Assembly (NCBI GenBank): GCA_964581355.1
Contig: CAZOOA010000006.1
Location: forward strand, 1-64,000
Direction of reading: 5' to 3'
DNA length: 64,000 nt
DNA from: CAZOOA01 sp964581355
GTDB taxonomy: Bacteria; Bacillota; Dethiobacteria; DTU022; UBA8154
Under the pieces are notes generated by a model. The model had not been told where the DNA came from. It worked only from the letters and a program-made list of their open reading frames with translations, and made no database searches. Position 1 is the first letter of the stretch. Each line of letters starts with the position of its first letter. Made by a program: the position numbers and the translations under genes. Shown piece by piece: positions 26,726 through 35,301 of the stretch.

Positions 26726-26803
26726 ATGGATGCAGCCAGGATTAAAAATATTTCCGTCATTGGGGCAGGCAACATGGCCCCGGGTCAACCCTGCTGTCAC
26801 TGA
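26726..26803 (+). pseudogene. Truncated remnant of a Rossmann-fold dehydrogenase
   Basis: A 25-codon frame with a good ribosome site (AGAGGAGG) encodes MDAARIKNISVIGAGNM and then ends in TGA. The start looks like the N-terminal dinucleotide-binding loop of a 3-hydroxyacyl-CoA dehydrogenase-like or pyrroline-5-carboxylate-reductase-like protein, but nothing of the rest remains. Confidence 0.5.
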
Positions 26804-26856
26804 ACCGGCACGCAGGCAATTTGATGTCACGGGAAAGAGCAAGGAGAATCAACAGC

Positions 26857-27030
26857 GTGCCTGATTGGATGTTATCAATATTCATGCTGGTCATTTGGCT
26901 GGCTGTAGCCGGGCTATTCGTCTATTTCACTGAAGGCCTGCTGGGGGCCGCGCTGGGTTTGGCTGCCGGGTATCTTGTTTCCAGCCAGGTGATTCAACTC
27001 CTGCCCGGTTTCTGGAAAAAGCATAAATAA
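26857..27030 (+). CDS. Small membrane protein
   Basis: This 57-residue protein has two close hydrophobic stretches (WMLSIFMLVIWLAVAGLFVYF and LLGAALGLAAGYLVSSQVI) and a basic tail (FWKKHK). No family is recognised. The GTG at 26857 (VPDWMLS) is preferred because AAGGAG lies 10 bases upstream. A hairpin follows at 27046. It may be a real small membrane protein or may remain from the decayed gene upstream. Confidence 0.5.
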   Translation: MPDWMLSIFMLVIWLAVAGLFVYFTEGLLGAALGLAAGYLVSSQVIQLLPGFWKKHK

Positions 27031-27045
27031 ACAGGGTCTCCCAAC

Positions 27046-27089
27046 CAGGGAGCAGAGCCAAAACCATTGAGATTTGCCTCTGCTCCCTG
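27046..27089 (+). terminator. Hairpin after the small membrane protein
   Basis: CAGGGAGCAGAG (27046-27057) pairs perfectly with CTCTGCTCCCTG (27078-27089) across a 20-base loop. The T tract is weak. Confidence 0.5.
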
Positions 27090-27120
27090 TCAAATTGAAG
27101 CAGATTTCCTGCCAAAAATT

Positions 27121-27170
27121 GCACAGGACTTAACTATAAAGGGCTTAACTATAAAGGACTTAAACGAGGA
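27121..27170. repeat. Dispersed repeat, copy with internal tandem duplication
   Basis: GACTTAACTATAAAGG is followed by GCTTAACTATAAAGG and then GACTTAAA, a roughly 15-base tandem. Related single copies lie at 23052, 25462 and 47776. Confidence 0.6.
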
Positions 27171-27325
27171 ATAAGGCCGGGGCGGGCCAAAACAAGCCCC
27201 GCCAACAAATGTGGCAGGGCTCACCTATCTCTTGTGCTTGATTCCATCGCTGTAATAATTTCCTGCGCTTTACTTCCTCGCTTTATCTCCTGATCCGCTT
27301 GATCAGGATGTTCTGTAGTCTGTTT

Positions 27326-28681
27326 TTATTCCACCGTGCATTTCTCTCGCTGCTTATCTTTCACGTCCCGGGCAACCTGCAGCCACCTGCTGGAATGCTC
27401 ATCCAGGTACTGTGCGACCCGGCCTTCCAGAACATCGCCGGCTCCCTCGTGGGTGGGATAAGCCTGGCAGGACTCGACCATACAACGCAGTTCCTGGGGC
27501 GCATCGATAATCGGGCAAGGTGCCAGATGGTTTTCATTAAAGGGGATGCGCCGCTGGTATTCTTTAAAGAAAGGATTTTGCAGCACTTCTTTTAAACTTT
27601 TTTCCTTGATGTTGTCAACAGCAAAATGGACAAAGGCACAGGGTTCCACATCGCCGGCACCATTAATGTGGAAATACTGCCTTCCACCGGCAATACATCC
27701 TTGGCTGTAGTCCCCATCGTTCCAAAAGTCCACGAGAAAGACCGGCTTGCTGGCCCTCAACTCCTGGACCCGGTAAATCATCCACTCCCTCTGCTCAGGG
27801 GTAAGCATCATGTCTACAGAGGGGTTTCGCCCAATAGGCACATAATGAAAAGCCCAGATAAAGGTGACTCCTTTTTCAATCAGAAAGTCCATAAACTCGT
27901 CGCTTAGCAGTTCTTCAGCATTATCCCGCATCACTGTAATCGAAGCCCCAAAGAGGACACCTCTTTCCCTTAAACGATCCATACTGTCCAATATTTTATC
28001 ATAGACTCCTTCCCCCCTGCGGGCGTCAGTCTTTTCCTTGGTGCCTTCCAGACTGATAGCCGGGGAGAAGTTGCCCAGCCTGGCCAAACGGTCCGCTCTT
28101 TCCTCTGTAATCAACGTGCCATTGGTAAAGGACATGAAAAAGGAATCACTGTTGTCCTCCAGGATTTTAAACAGGTGGGGGTAGACCAAGGGCTCTCCCC
28201 CGGAAAAGACAATCCAATGGATATGCAGGTCCCGGGCTTCCTTGATGATCCGGTTAATCAATTCAGGCTCCAGGCTGTAAGACTTGTCATACTCACCTGC
28301 CCAGCAGCCGGTGCAGCGCAGATTGCAGGCACTGGTTGGATCGATCAGGATGGCTGCCGGGAGGGCCACCCCCAGTTCTTCCGAGATCCGGTCACGCTCA
28401 GGCCGTCCAGCAAAACTCCCTTTGATTACCAGGTTGTTGACCAGTTTTTTGAGCATGTTGGGATTGTGGCAGACCCTTTTAACCTGTTCCATGGCCTGGG
28501 AATTATTATTGAAGTAGTCTTGTAAAATTTTGACCCAATTTTTGTGGTGAGGAAGCTTGGCATTATTCTCCAGGTATTGTAAGAGTTTCGGCAAGTTTTG
28601 CTCCGGATCTTTGGTAATAAAATTAATGGCCTGGTTTACTGTCTGCTCCGTAGCAAATTCCCGTACTTTTTTAACACCCAT
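27326..28681 (-). CDS. Radical SAM protein with C-terminal Cys-rich (SPASM-like) region
   Basis: This 451-residue enzyme carries a radical SAM motif, CNLRCTGC (about residues 119-126), which binds the 4Fe-4S cluster that cleaves SAM. A C-terminal cysteine set (GCIAGG, EPCAF, APCPI, RCMVESC) suggests one or two auxiliary clusters. The reaction is unknown. GAAGGAGGGGCTACG precedes the ATG at 28681. A 20-bp operator-like palindrome lies 42 bases upstream and matches one upstream of the neighbouring TetR gene, so the two are probably one regulatory unit. Confidence 0.88.
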   Translation of the reverse strand: MGVKKVREFATEQTVNQAINFITKDPEQNLPKLLQYLENNAKLPHHKNWVKILQDYFNNNSQAMEQVKRVCHNPNMLKKLVNNLVIKGSFAGRPERDRISEELGVALPAAILIDPTSACNLRCTGCWAGEYDKSYSLEPELINRIIKEARDLHIHWIVFSGGEPLVYPHLFKILEDNSDSFFMSFTNGTLITEERADRLARLGNFSPAISLEGTKEKTDARRGEGVYDKILDSMDRLRERGVLFGASITVMRDNAEELLSDEFMDFLIEKGVTFIWAFHYVPIGRNPSVDMMLTPEQREWMIYRVQELRASKPVFLVDFWNDGDYSQGCIAGGRQYFHINGAGDVEPCAFVHFAVDNIKEKSLKEVLQNPFFKEYQRRIPFNENHLAPCPIIDAPQELRCMVESCQAYPTHEGAGDVLEGRVAQYLDEHSSRWLQVARDVKDKQREKCTVE

Positions 28682-28722
28682 CGTAGCCCCTCCTTACCCT
28701 TAATTTTCCCAATTTTCGATTT

Positions 28723-28742
28723 TTAACTAACCTTTTAATTAA
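28723..28742. promoter_or_regulatory. TetR-type operator upstream of the radical SAM gene
   Basis: TTAACTAAC, two bases, then TTTAATTAA (half-sites 28723-28731 and 28734-28742). The inverted repeat closely matches the one at 29431-29450 upstream of the TetR gene. Confidence 0.65.
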
Positions 28743-28777
28743 ATTTCAACAAAAAGAAAAACACGTTTCTTCCGCCT

Positions 28778-29401
28778 TTAAATTCCCTCAAAAAGAGCCA
28801 AATATACCTCCTGCATTAAGTCATTAAAATCATCTTTTGCTTTTTGCGATTCCATGTTATAGAAGTTCAGCATTTTTTCCTCCAGGATCGCATACGTGGA
28901 TAGAGGAAGCATGACGAAAAAGAACACAGAAATCCACATCTTGTTTTCGTCTTCCAAGGTTATCCTGGTTTCCTTCAAGCGGGATTTAATATCCTGGAAC
29001 AAAGGGTCAAACATTTCAAAGTAAAATGTGTTGTCAGAATGGCCCTTCATCATTTCCATAAAGATGGTCTTGAGGATATCTTTTTTCTCCTTGACTATTC
29101 GATAAATCAAGGAAAAGTTCTCCCGCTTTTGCTGATTGGACGGATCCTGTTTCAGCAGATTATTTCTTGCTTCAATGAGATCTTCCAGGTGCATCTTGAC
29201 CAGTTCTTCAAAGATGTTCTTTTTGTTAGTAAAGTAATAATAGAGCAGCGCCTTGTTAACCCCTGCCCGGCGTGCGATTTCATCGACCCGGGCTCCGTCA
29301 AACCCCTTTTCGGAGAACTCCCCCTCTGCAGCTTCCAGGATACGTAACTTTGTATTTTGTTGATCCAGCCCGCTTCGCAACTGCTCCATAGAATCCCCCA
29401 C
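28778..29401 (-). CDS. TetR-family transcriptional regulator
   Basis: This 207-residue protein has an N-terminal helix-turn-helix (ILEAAEGEFSEKGFDGARVDEIARRAGVNKALLYYYFTNK), strongly TetR-like. The C-terminal ligand domain is helical and unspecific. Relatives often respond to acyl-CoA or toxic small molecules, but the ligand is not readable here. The start is GTG 29401 with GGAGG four bases upstream, or ATG 29389. Operator-like palindromes lie upstream of this gene and of the radical SAM gene downstream of it, suggesting self-control and control of that gene. Confidence 0.9.
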   Translation of the reverse strand: MGDSMEQLRSGLDQQNTKLRILEAAEGEFSEKGFDGARVDEIARRAGVNKALLYYYFTNKKNIFEELVKMHLEDLIEARNNLLKQDPSNQQKRENFSLIYRIVKEKKDILKTIFMEMMKGHSDNTFYFEMFDPLFQDIKSRLKETRITLEDENKMWISVFFFVMLPLSTYAILEEKMLNFYNMESQKAKDDFNDLMQEVYLALFEGI

Positions 29402-29430
29402 TTTTCCTCCAGATAAACGGAATGCTATTT

Positions 29431-29450
29431 TTAACTAACTGGTTAATTAA
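29431..29450. promoter_or_regulatory. TetR-type operator upstream of the TetR gene
   Basis: TTAACTAAC (29431-29439), two bases, then GTTAATTAA (29442-29450), a near-perfect palindrome. It is 30 bases upstream of the TetR start and shares its left half-site exactly with the second copy at 28723. Confidence 0.7.
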
Positions 29451-29504
29451 AGTATAAAATATTCTGCCTTCTGTGTCAAGAGGCATAAAAAACCGACCAT
29501 CAAC

Positions 29505-30260
29505 TCATGACCAGTTCAGGCCTTCATGGTTTGCGGTAAAGCGGGCACCGAGTATCCCGCCCAGGCCATCACGTACTGCGGCAGCCAGCGCCTTTTCGCT
29601 CACCCTGTACCCCAGGTCTTCCAACCCCGCCGCTTTTTGTTCCAGTGCTGCCAGGTATTCTTGCCACCCTGCGCCGGGCTGCTTTTTCAGTACCCTGCTG
29701 TACAGATCCAGGGGAAGCTGAAAGAGAATGGATCCATGCTGCAGGACAGCCTTACCCCGGCGCAGCTGGGCGCTGCCCACCACCTTTTTTCCCTGCACAT
29801 ACACTTCGAAAGCTGATGCGGTATCAAAACAGGCGCCGGGGTCAATTTTCGCGCTGTGATTTTCTTCTGGCGCCAGGAATGCATCGACGTTTAAAGATCG
29901 CAGTCCCTCCACGATACCCCGGCTGAACAAGCAGTACGTGTCCAGCACGCCCCAGGGCAGGCCGGGATAATCCTGTTTTACCGCAATGCTGTAAGTCAGT
30001 TCCCGGTAATGGAGCACAGCCCGCCCCCCGGAGGGCCGCTGAACGACATCGATACCCAGCCTGGAACAGGCTTCCAGGTCGGCTACTTCTTCTGCCCTTT
30101 GATTCCGGCCCAGGGAAAGAGCAGGCGGGGACCAGCTGTAAAAGCGCAGTACCGGGGCAAGGCTGCCTTCAGCCACCTTTTCCATTATTTGCAAATCCCT
30201 GGCCATATTCACCGATCCCGGTAGTGGAGAATCGTGGATCAAAAGCCAATCCTGTTTCAA
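29505..30260 (-). CDS. lipM: Octanoyl/lipoate transferase or ligase (LipM/LplA family)
   Basis: This 251-residue enzyme attaches octanoate or lipoate to target proteins such as GcvH. The family motif RRPSGGRAVLH is seen as RPSGGRAVLH at about 75-84, and the pocket motif as GACFDTASAFEVYVQGKKVVGSAQ. The Cys at about 144 corresponds to the acyl-carrying Cys of LipM octanoyltransferases, so LipM is preferred over ATP-dependent LplA. It is the last gene of the gcv operon. Its TTG start overlaps the preceding stop by four bases (TTGA). It probably supplies octanoyl-GcvH to the two radical SAM proteins before it. Confidence 0.82.
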   Translation of the reverse strand: MKQDWLLIHDSPLPGSVNMARDLQIMEKVAEGSLAPVLRFYSWSPPALSLGRNQRAEEVADLEACSRLGIDVVQRPSGGRAVLHYRELTYSIAVKQDYPGLPWGVLDTYCLFSRGIVEGLRSLNVDAFLAPEENHSAKIDPGACFDTASAFEVYVQGKKVVGSAQLRRGKAVLQHGSILFQLPLDLYSRVLKKQPGAGWQEYLAALEQKAAGLEDLGYRVSEKALAAAVRDGLGGILGARFTANHEGLNWS

Positions 30261-31240
30261 GGCAAAGCACCTCCCCAGGAAAAAGATTCCTGCCCCTGCA
30301 GGAGCTGTTCCAGGGCCTGCTCCTGTTCGCCCGGGCCCAGGGGACGGGGACAGTTGTACATGGCTCCTCCCGGCCTTTCATTGTAATAAGGCCGGTTGCA
30401 GCCCGGACAGCCGCTGGTCCGGAAAGCATCTCCTCCATGCAGCAGTTCTCGCAAGCTGTTTTCCGGCAATCCCAGGCAGCAAAGCTCTCCATGCTGAAAA
30501 CGGAAAGAATCATAAGCAACATGCCCCTTTTGCAACAGGTAACATGCTGCCTGGATGCGGCGGTAGCGCCCAAGCCGCGGAGGCGGCCGGGAAGACAGCT
30601 GGGTCTTTTTAAGCGGCGTAAAGGCAAAAAGCGCCACCCTGACCCCTGCTTCAACCAATTCCGCCGCCGTGCCTAAAAGCTCCTCGTCGCTTTCTCCAAG
30701 ACCGCAGATAATATGTGCGGTCATCCGCCCGGGCCAGCTGTGCGCACATTCCAAGAGCAACTTTTTGCGTTGCTCGAGACTTCCGCCTTTTAAACGGGCA
30801 TAAGCAAGCGGGTTTACTGCATCCAGGGCAATACTGAGCCGCTCTGCTCCAGCGGCAAAAAGCTGCCCTGCTTCCTCCCTGCTTTCTATCCAGGCGGAGA
30901 TGCTGATAGGCAAAGCATTGAGTCCCCGCATCCTGGACAGGGTTGCGATCAGCCGGGCGGGCCCTTCTTTATCCCGGGTGCCCTGCAGGCAGATACGTTG
31001 AAAGATAGAGCCCGCAGGCCCGGCAAGCTGTTTTTCAACCTCTTCCCGGGGATAAGCAGGCCAGCCCACCCGCCCCAGGGAAGCCCTTTCTCCCCTTAGC
31101 CCTGCTGAGCCCTGGGGGCAGAAAGCACACCCTCCCAGGCAGCGTTCCCCCACCAGGAAGTAGGCCGTGGAAGGAGACGTTTCCTGGGACATCCTGTTTA
31201 ATTTCATAGCGGCAGCGGTTCCTTCCGATAGGCGGATCAC
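30257..31240 (-). CDS. Radical SAM protein, LipS1/LipS2-like lipoyl synthase subunit
   Basis: This protein has about 327 residues. The radical SAM Cys set is CLGGCAFC (CX3CX2C, about residues 34-41). A C-terminal region carries ELCCLGL, SGCPGCN and MYNCPRPL, which can hold an auxiliary 4Fe-4S cluster such as lipoyl synthase uses as sulfur donor. It is one of two adjacent radical SAM proteins between gcvPB and lipM. This matches the bipartite LipS1/LipS2 lipoyl synthase described for archaea and some bacteria. Which subunit it is remains uncertain. GTG 31240 overlaps the preceding stop by four bases (GTGA). The longer frame to 31252 is possible. Confidence 0.78.
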   Translation of the reverse strand: MIRLSEGTAAAMKLNRMSQETSPSTAYFLVGERCLGGCAFCPQGSAGLRGERASLGRVGWPAYPREEVEKQLAGPAGSIFQRICLQGTRDKEGPARLIATLSRMRGLNALPISISAWIESREEAGQLFAAGAERLSIALDAVNPLAYARLKGGSLEQRKKLLLECAHSWPGRMTAHIICGLGESDEELLGTAAELVEAGVRVALFAFTPLKKTQLSSRPPPRLGRYRRIQAACYLLQKGHVAYDSFRFQHGELCCLGLPENSLRELLHGGDAFRTSGCPGCNRPYYNERPGGAMYNCPRPLGPGEQEQALEQLLQGQESFSWGGALP

Positions 31241-32088
31241 AGGCAGCAGCACTCCTCGCTGTAACTTATTTCCAGCCCCATCTCCTTTGCCAACTGCCGG
31301 GCTGGAGGAGAGGGTTGGACAATCTTGTCTATTTTTCCCCGGAGAGCCAGACGATCGAGGTCGGCCCGGTAGCTCCCCCCGGGTCGCATGCAGCCCAGGT
31401 AAAGGGGCATATCCGGAAAATATTCCCGGGCTGCTTGAAAAAACTGCCCCACATCCTCCAGGGGAGGAGGGGAAAAGCGGTCGTACTCCGTCCCGGGAGT
31501 GGGAGTAAAAACCAGCAGGCAGATCCCTTCAGCCCCTTCCTGCTGTAAAAGTTCCAGCACCTGGTACTCCTCCCGGATCTTTCCTTCCGCCAGCCCCAGG
31601 CAGAGGTGAGGAATCACCCGGCCGTATTTTTTCAGGTAGCGGTAGGAGCGGAGGTAATCTTCCATGGCGGCCCCATGGCCATAAACCCGGGAAATGATAC
31701 GGCTGCTTGCTGGAAAATCAAAAGAGATTACCGCCGCCAGTTCTCCCAGTTCTCGCGCTTCCTCTTCCGTCACCAGGCCACTGTGAATGTTCAGTCTGCC
31801 CTGCGCCGAAAGGATTTGCAGTTCCTTTTTCCGTTCCAGGTGAGGTATTTTCCCCTGGAGATTACAGCCTCCACTGACCAGGAAAGAGGAAGGGTGGTGA
31901 TTTTGTGCCAGAGCTTTTTCCAGGGAGAGCATATTTTTCAAGTAATATCCCCCGCAGTGAGCACAGTTCAGCCAGCATTTTCTCCCGGTAACGCTGAGGG
32001 CCCGGGTGCGGCGGGGCGAGACAAACTCAACCCTCTTAACCCCGGCAAAACTGCCGGGCTGTTTTCCACCTCCCGGCATCAATTTCAT
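31237..32088 (-). CDS. Radical SAM protein, second LipS1/LipS2-like lipoyl synthase subunit
   Basis: This protein has about 283 residues. The radical SAM motif CWLNCAHC (CX3CX2C) lies at about residues 38-45, with the usual strand GGCN and LCLGLAEG later. The chain ends in a Cys cluster, SEECCCL. It resembles biotin/lipoyl synthase-type proteins rather than classical LipA. The paired gene downstream is also radical SAM, and both lie in the gcv operon, so joint sulfur insertion into octanoyl-GcvH is the simplest reading. ATG 32088 has GGAGGAGGAG upstream and overlaps the gcvPB stop by four bases. Confidence 0.78.
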   Translation of the reverse strand: MKLMPGGGKQPGSFAGVKRVEFVSPRRTRALSVTGRKCWLNCAHCGGYYLKNMLSLEKALAQNHHPSSFLVSGGCNLQGKIPHLERKKELQILSAQGRLNIHSGLVTEEEARELGELAAVISFDFPASSRIISRVYGHGAAMEDYLRSYRYLKKYGRVIPHLCLGLAEGKIREEYQVLELLQQEGAEGICLLVFTPTPGTEYDRFSPPPLEDVGQFFQAAREYFPDMPLYLGCMRPGGSYRADLDRLALRGKIDKIVQPSPPARQLAKEMGLEISYSEECCCL

Positions 32089-33554
32089 TGCTCCTCCTCC
32101 TGTCGCCATCTGAGCCGGGGTTGCTTCACCGCTTGAACCTCGTCCAGGCGTCCGACCGGCATGTGGTGGGGCGCGGAACTGACCGGTGACGGATCTTCTT
32201 CAATCTGCCTCGCTATCTTTTCCATGGCCAGGCAAAAACCGTCCAGCGTCTCCTTGCTTTCAGTCTCAGTGGGCTCCACCATCAACGCTTCTGCAATTTC
32301 CTGGGGGAAGTAAACCGTCGGGGCGTGGTAGCCGTAATCCATCAGCGCCTTGGCAATATCCGCCGCCCCCGCTCCCAGGCGTTTTTGCTTTTTGGCTGAA
32401 AGGACAAACTCGTGCTTGCATAGCCTGTCATGAGGCAGACGGAAGTTTTTTTTCAGTTTATGCATTAAATAATTGGCGTTCAGCACGGCATCCCGGCTGG
32501 CCTGCTTCAGGCCTTCAGCACCCATCATACGCAGGTAGGTATATGCTTTCACTGCCACCAGGAAGTTGCCGTAAAAGCTGTGCACCCTGCCCACGCTGTG
32601 AGGCAAGTCGTAATCCAAAAAGAACCCTTCATCCCCCCGGGCCACCAGAGGAGCAGGAAGGTACGGAAGCAGCCGCTCCTTCACCCCCACGGGTCCGCAT
32701 CCCGGACCGCCTCCGCCGTGAGGAGCGGAAAAGGTCTTGTGCAGGTTCAGATGGACAAGATCAAAGCCCATATCACCGGGACGAGCCTGCCCCATGATGG
32801 GATTTAAGTTGGCTCCATCGTAATACAGCAGGCCCCCTGCATCATGAACCAGCCGGGCTATTTCCAGGATATTCTCTTCAAACAGTCCCAAGGTGTTGGG
32901 GTTGGTCAGCATCAGTGCCGCAGTATCTTCATCCAGGGCTTCTTTCAGGGCTTCCACATCCACCAGCCCCTTTTCATCTGAAGGCAGGTGCACCACCTTG
33001 CTCCCGACCATGGCGGCAGAAGCGGGGTTGGTGCCGTGGGCTGACAAGGGGACCAGGATCTTGTTGCGATCTTCATTGTTGGCCTGGAAATAGGCCCGGA
33101 TGATCATCAACCCCATCAACTCCCCGTGGGCCCCCGCAGCCGGCTGGAAGGTGAAACGGTCCATCCCTGTCACTTCACGCAGTTCCTGTTCCAAGCGGTA
33201 CAGCAGCTCCAGGGCACCCTGCAGTTGCTCTTCCTCCTGGCAGGGATGCAAACAGGCAAAACCCGGCAGCGAGGCGGCCTCTTCATTAACCTTGGGATTG
33301 TATTTCATGGTGCAGGATCCCAGGGGGTAAAAACCCGAATCCACGCCAAAATTCCGCTGTGAAAGGGCTGTGTAATGCCTGATGATTTCCCCCTCGGACA
33401 GTTCCGGCAGTTCAAGGGGCAGGCGGCGGGTTTTTTCCGCGGGCAAAAGCTCCTCTATAGGAGGGGCCGGAACATCCTCCAGGGGGGGCAAAGAGAACCC
33501 CTGCCGGCCAGGCCTTCCCCGTTCAAACAGCAGGGCTATTCCTGTTTTTTTCAC
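32085..33554 (-). CDS. gcvPB: Glycine dehydrogenase (decarboxylating) subunit 2
   Basis: This PLP-bearing subunit of the two-chain P-protein has 489 residues. The PLP-binding Lys is in VHLNLHKTFSAPHGGGGPG (about residue 262). SSFTFQPAAGAHGE-like and SAHGTNPASAAM segments are also present. Together with GcvPA it decarboxylates glycine and passes aminomethyl to lipoyl-GcvH. The GTG start overlaps the gcvPA stop by four bases. The active-site and general features are intact. Confidence 0.95.
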   Translation of the reverse strand: MKKTGIALLFERGRPGRQGFSLPPLEDVPAPPIEELLPAEKTRRLPLELPELSEGEIIRHYTALSQRNFGVDSGFYPLGSCTMKYNPKVNEEAASLPGFACLHPCQEEEQLQGALELLYRLEQELREVTGMDRFTFQPAAGAHGELMGLMIIRAYFQANNEDRNKILVPLSAHGTNPASAAMVGSKVVHLPSDEKGLVDVEALKEALDEDTAALMLTNPNTLGLFEENILEIARLVHDAGGLLYYDGANLNPIMGQARPGDMGFDLVHLNLHKTFSAPHGGGGPGCGPVGVKERLLPYLPAPLVARGDEGFFLDYDLPHSVGRVHSFYGNFLVAVKAYTYLRMMGAEGLKQASRDAVLNANYLMHKLKKNFRLPHDRLCKHEFVLSAKKQKRLGAGAADIAKALMDYGYHAPTVYFPQEIAEALMVEPTETESKETLDGFCLAMEKIARQIEEDPSPVSSAPHHMPVGRLDEVQAVKQPRLRWRQEEEQ

Positions 33555-34897
33555 TTCAAATCCCCCATTTCCTTCACCAGGGCATCGATTTCGGCCCGGG
33601 TACGGTTTTCGGTGACGCAGAACAGGGCAGTATTTTCCAACTCCGGGTAGTACCGGCCCAGGTCCAGTCCGCCGAAGATATTTTTCTCCATCAGCTTTTG
33701 GTTCAACCGGCTGACTTCCCAGGGCAGTTTTACCGGGAACTCCTTGAAATATACGCCGCCAAAAGGAATCTCAAAGCCCTGGGAAGCCATCTGCTCCCTG
33801 GCATAGTAAGCCTTTTTCAAGCAGGCTTCCGCAACACGGTACATCCCCTGGGGCCCCAGGGCAGCCATGTGTACAGCAGCAGCCAGGGCAATCAACGCCT
33901 CATTGGTGCAGATGTTGGAGGTCGCCCTTTCCCGGCGGATATGCTGCTCCCGGGTCTGCAGGGTGAGGACAAAGCCCCGGTTGCCCCCCGTGTCTGCCGT
34001 CTCGCCGACAATACGGCCGGGGATATTCCGTAAATATTGTTCCCTGGCAGAGAGGAAACCCAGCAGGGGGCCCCCGAAAGAGGGCGGTGTGCCCAGTCCC
34101 TGTCCTTCGCCTACCGCGATATCTGCACCGTATTCCGCCGGGGCCTGCACGAGGGGCAAAGAGATGGGATCGACAGCGGCGACCAGCAAGGCCCCCTGGC
34201 CATGTGCCAGCTCTGCCGCTTGTTCCATTTCTTCCAGCAGCCCGAAGAAGTTCGGTGTCTGCAGCACCAGGGCTGCGGTGTCCCGGCCCAAATGCGCTTC
34301 CGCCTGCTCCAGGTCCGTCTTTCCCTCATGTAGGGGAATCTCCACCAGTTCGATTCCCCGGGGGGCAAAGTACGTGCGCAGCACCTCCCGGGAAAAAGGG
34401 CTGACAGACCGGGAAACCAGCACTTTCCCCCGCCTGGTGACACTGCAGGCCATCAAGGCGCCCTCGGCCACAGCGGTCGCGCCATCGTAAAGGGAAGCGT
34501 TAGCCAAATCCATTCCCGTAAGCTGGCAGATCAAGGTCTGGTACTCAAAGATGGCCTGGAGCATACCCTGGCTGATTTCTGCCTGGTAGGGAGTATAAGC
34601 GGTATAAAACTCGCTCCTCCCTGTCACGTGTTTGACGATACTGGGAATAAAATGATCGTAGATCCCGCCGCCCAGGAACGAAGCGCACTCCCAGGTATTT
34701 CGGTTCTTCGACGCCAGCGCCTCCAGGTGTTTCAGAGCCTCTCTTTCCGACAGGGCGGGTGCGAGCTCAAGGGGCTTTTCCAATATCACTTCCCGGGGAA
34801 TATCCTGGAACAGATCATCTACAGCGCTAACACCAATTTCCTGGAGCATCTCACGCCGCTCTTCCTCAGTTAAGGGGAGAAAATGCCGGCCGCTCAC
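33551..34897 (-). CDS. gcvPA: Glycine dehydrogenase (decarboxylating) subunit 1
   Basis: This 448-residue subunit of the split P-protein has typical segments FLGGGIYDHFIPSIVKHV, TAYTPYQAEISQGMLQAIFEYQ and GANIDVGEGQ-like IAVGEGQGLGTPPSFGGP. It completes the GcvPA-GcvPB complex. The GTG start overlaps the gcvH stop by four bases, and its own stop overlaps the gcvPB start, so translation is coupled. Confidence 0.95.
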   Translation of the reverse strand: MSGRHFLPLTEEERREMLQEIGVSAVDDLFQDIPREVILEKPLELAPALSEREALKHLEALASKNRNTWECASFLGGGIYDHFIPSIVKHVTGRSEFYTAYTPYQAEISQGMLQAIFEYQTLICQLTGMDLANASLYDGATAVAEGALMACSVTRRGKVLVSRSVSPFSREVLRTYFAPRGIELVEIPLHEGKTDLEQAEAHLGRDTAALVLQTPNFFGLLEEMEQAAELAHGQGALLVAAVDPISLPLVQAPAEYGADIAVGEGQGLGTPPSFGGPLLGFLSAREQYLRNIPGRIVGETADTGGNRGFVLTLQTREQHIRRERATSNICTNEALIALAAAVHMAALGPQGMYRVAEACLKKAYYAREQMASQGFEIPFGGVYFKEFPVKLPWEVSRLNQKLMEKNIFGGLDLGRYYPELENTALFCVTENRTRAEIDALVKEMGDLK

Positions 34898-35301
34898 TCT
34901 GCTCCCTCCTCTTGCTCCCGGACAAAGCTTTCGTACTCCTCCCTGGACATCAGCTGTTCCAGCTCCCCGGGATTATCGGGACTGATGGTTACGATCCAGC
35001 CCGACTGGTACGGATCTTCATTGATCAATTCCGGGGTATCCAGCAGCTCTTCATTCACAGCAGCAATAGTTCCCCCAACAGGGGCATACACATCGGCTAT
35101 CGTTTTCACCGACTCCAGCACCACAATATTCTCACCTTTTTGCACCTCTCTTCCCGCTTCTGGAAGCTCTACAAAAACTATTTTACCCAGCTGGTCCTGA
35201 GCGTAATCTGTTACCCCCACGGTTGCAATGCCGCCGTCTTCCTGACGGACCCATTCATGCTGTTGAGTATAGCGCAATCCCTCAACGAATTTCCATTCCA
35301 T
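34894..35301 (-). CDS. gcvH: Glycine cleavage system H protein
   Basis: This 135-residue lipoyl carrier protein shuttles the aminomethyl group between P and T proteins. The lipoyl Lys lies in LESVKTIADVYAPVGG (Lys at about 66). The N-terminus (TQQHEWVRQEDGGIATVGVTDYAQ) is typical. Its start overlaps the gcvT stop by one base (TAATG). The operon itself encodes machinery to make its lipoyl group. Confidence 0.96.
   Translation of the reverse strand: MEWKFVEGLRYTQQHEWVRQEDGGIATVGVTDYAQDQLGKIVFVELPEAGREVQKGENIVVLESVKTIADVYAPVGGTIAAVNEELLDTPELINEDPYQSGWIVTISPDNPGELEQLMSREEYESFVREQEEGAE

Noticed and set aside
26726..26803. In-frame TGA read as selenocysteine in the Rossmann remnant
   Set aside because: The sequence past the TGA does not match any dehydrogenase and no SECIS-like hairpin was seen. 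Truncation explains it.
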